Translations under genes and position numbers: made by a program
Source of the DNA: Bacillota bacterium
Lineage (GTDB): Bacteria; Bacillota; Syntrophomonadia; Syntrophomonadales; Syntrophomonadaceae
DNA: 8,710 bases
NCBI GenBank assembly: GCA_017861475.1
Contig: JAGFXV010000036.1
Location: 1 to 8,710 of the forward strand
Reading direction: 5' to 3'
Part shown: positions 7,300-8,710 of the stretch, piece after piece
How the letters are laid out: every line of letters starts with the position of its first letter
Position numbering within the stretch: the stretch's first letter is position 1
Notes under the pieces: generated by a model
Told to the model about the DNA's origin: nothing
What the model saw: the letters and a program-made list of their open reading frames with translations, nothing else
Databases searched by the model: none

Positions 7300-7315
7300 T
7301 ATTTAATTTATCATC

Positions 7316-8710
<1,395 letters not shown>

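Noticed and set aside
7294..7302. A two-codon minus-strand frame (ATG GTT TAA) between gyrB and gyrA
   Set aside because: No binding site and no leader-peptide features; expected by chance.

Overview
The window carries seven genes, all on the minus strand. In transcription order (right to left) they are gyrB (its 5' part lies beyond the right edge), gyrA, pdxS, pdxT, a class V (AGXT-like) aminotransferase, serA and serS (only its first 84 codons are inside the left edge). The organism looks like a low-GC-type Gram-positive bacterium (Bacillota), most likely of the Clostridia. The reasons are a serine T-box leader, strong AGGAGG-type ribosome binding sites, some GTG starts, a GyrB without the proteobacterial insertion, and the DXP-independent PdxST route to PLP. 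The gyrB-gyrA pair is usually close to the replication origin in such genomes, so this is probably an oriC-proximal segment. A narrower placement (for example near Syntrophomonadales) would be a guess.

Right half (3363-8710): gyrB and gyrA are 36 bases apart and encode the two DNA gyrase subunits. Only 28 bases after gyrA come pdxS and pdxT, which overlap by 11 bases and encode the two subunits of PLP synthase. I see no terminator or obvious promoter in these gaps, so gyrBA-pdxST could be one transcription unit.

Left half (1-3362): a sigma-A-type promoter (TTGAAA, 17 bases, TATAAT) starts just past the pdxT stop codon. It drives a roughly 235-base T-box leader that ends in an intrinsic terminator followed by a U-rich tract. 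The probable specifier codon is UCC and the T-box bulge is UGGC. Both fit tRNA-Ser, whose discriminator base is G. The leader precedes a tight operon of aminotransferase, serA and serS (gaps of 25 and 33 bases). SerA oxidises 3-phosphoglycerate, the PLP-dependent aminotransferase probably makes phosphoserine (or acts on serine), and SerS charges tRNA-Ser, whose charging state the leader senses. The operon is therefore a closed feedback loop on serine supply. The PLP synthase genes directly upstream make the cofactor that the aminotransferase needs.

This is an ordinary core region and I found no undescribed system. The points most worth a second look are the GyrA residues at the quinolone contact positions (Gln at both), the T-box details, the lack of a terminator between pdxT and the T-box, the use of an AGXT-like enzyme instead of SerC, and the odd translation start of gyrA.
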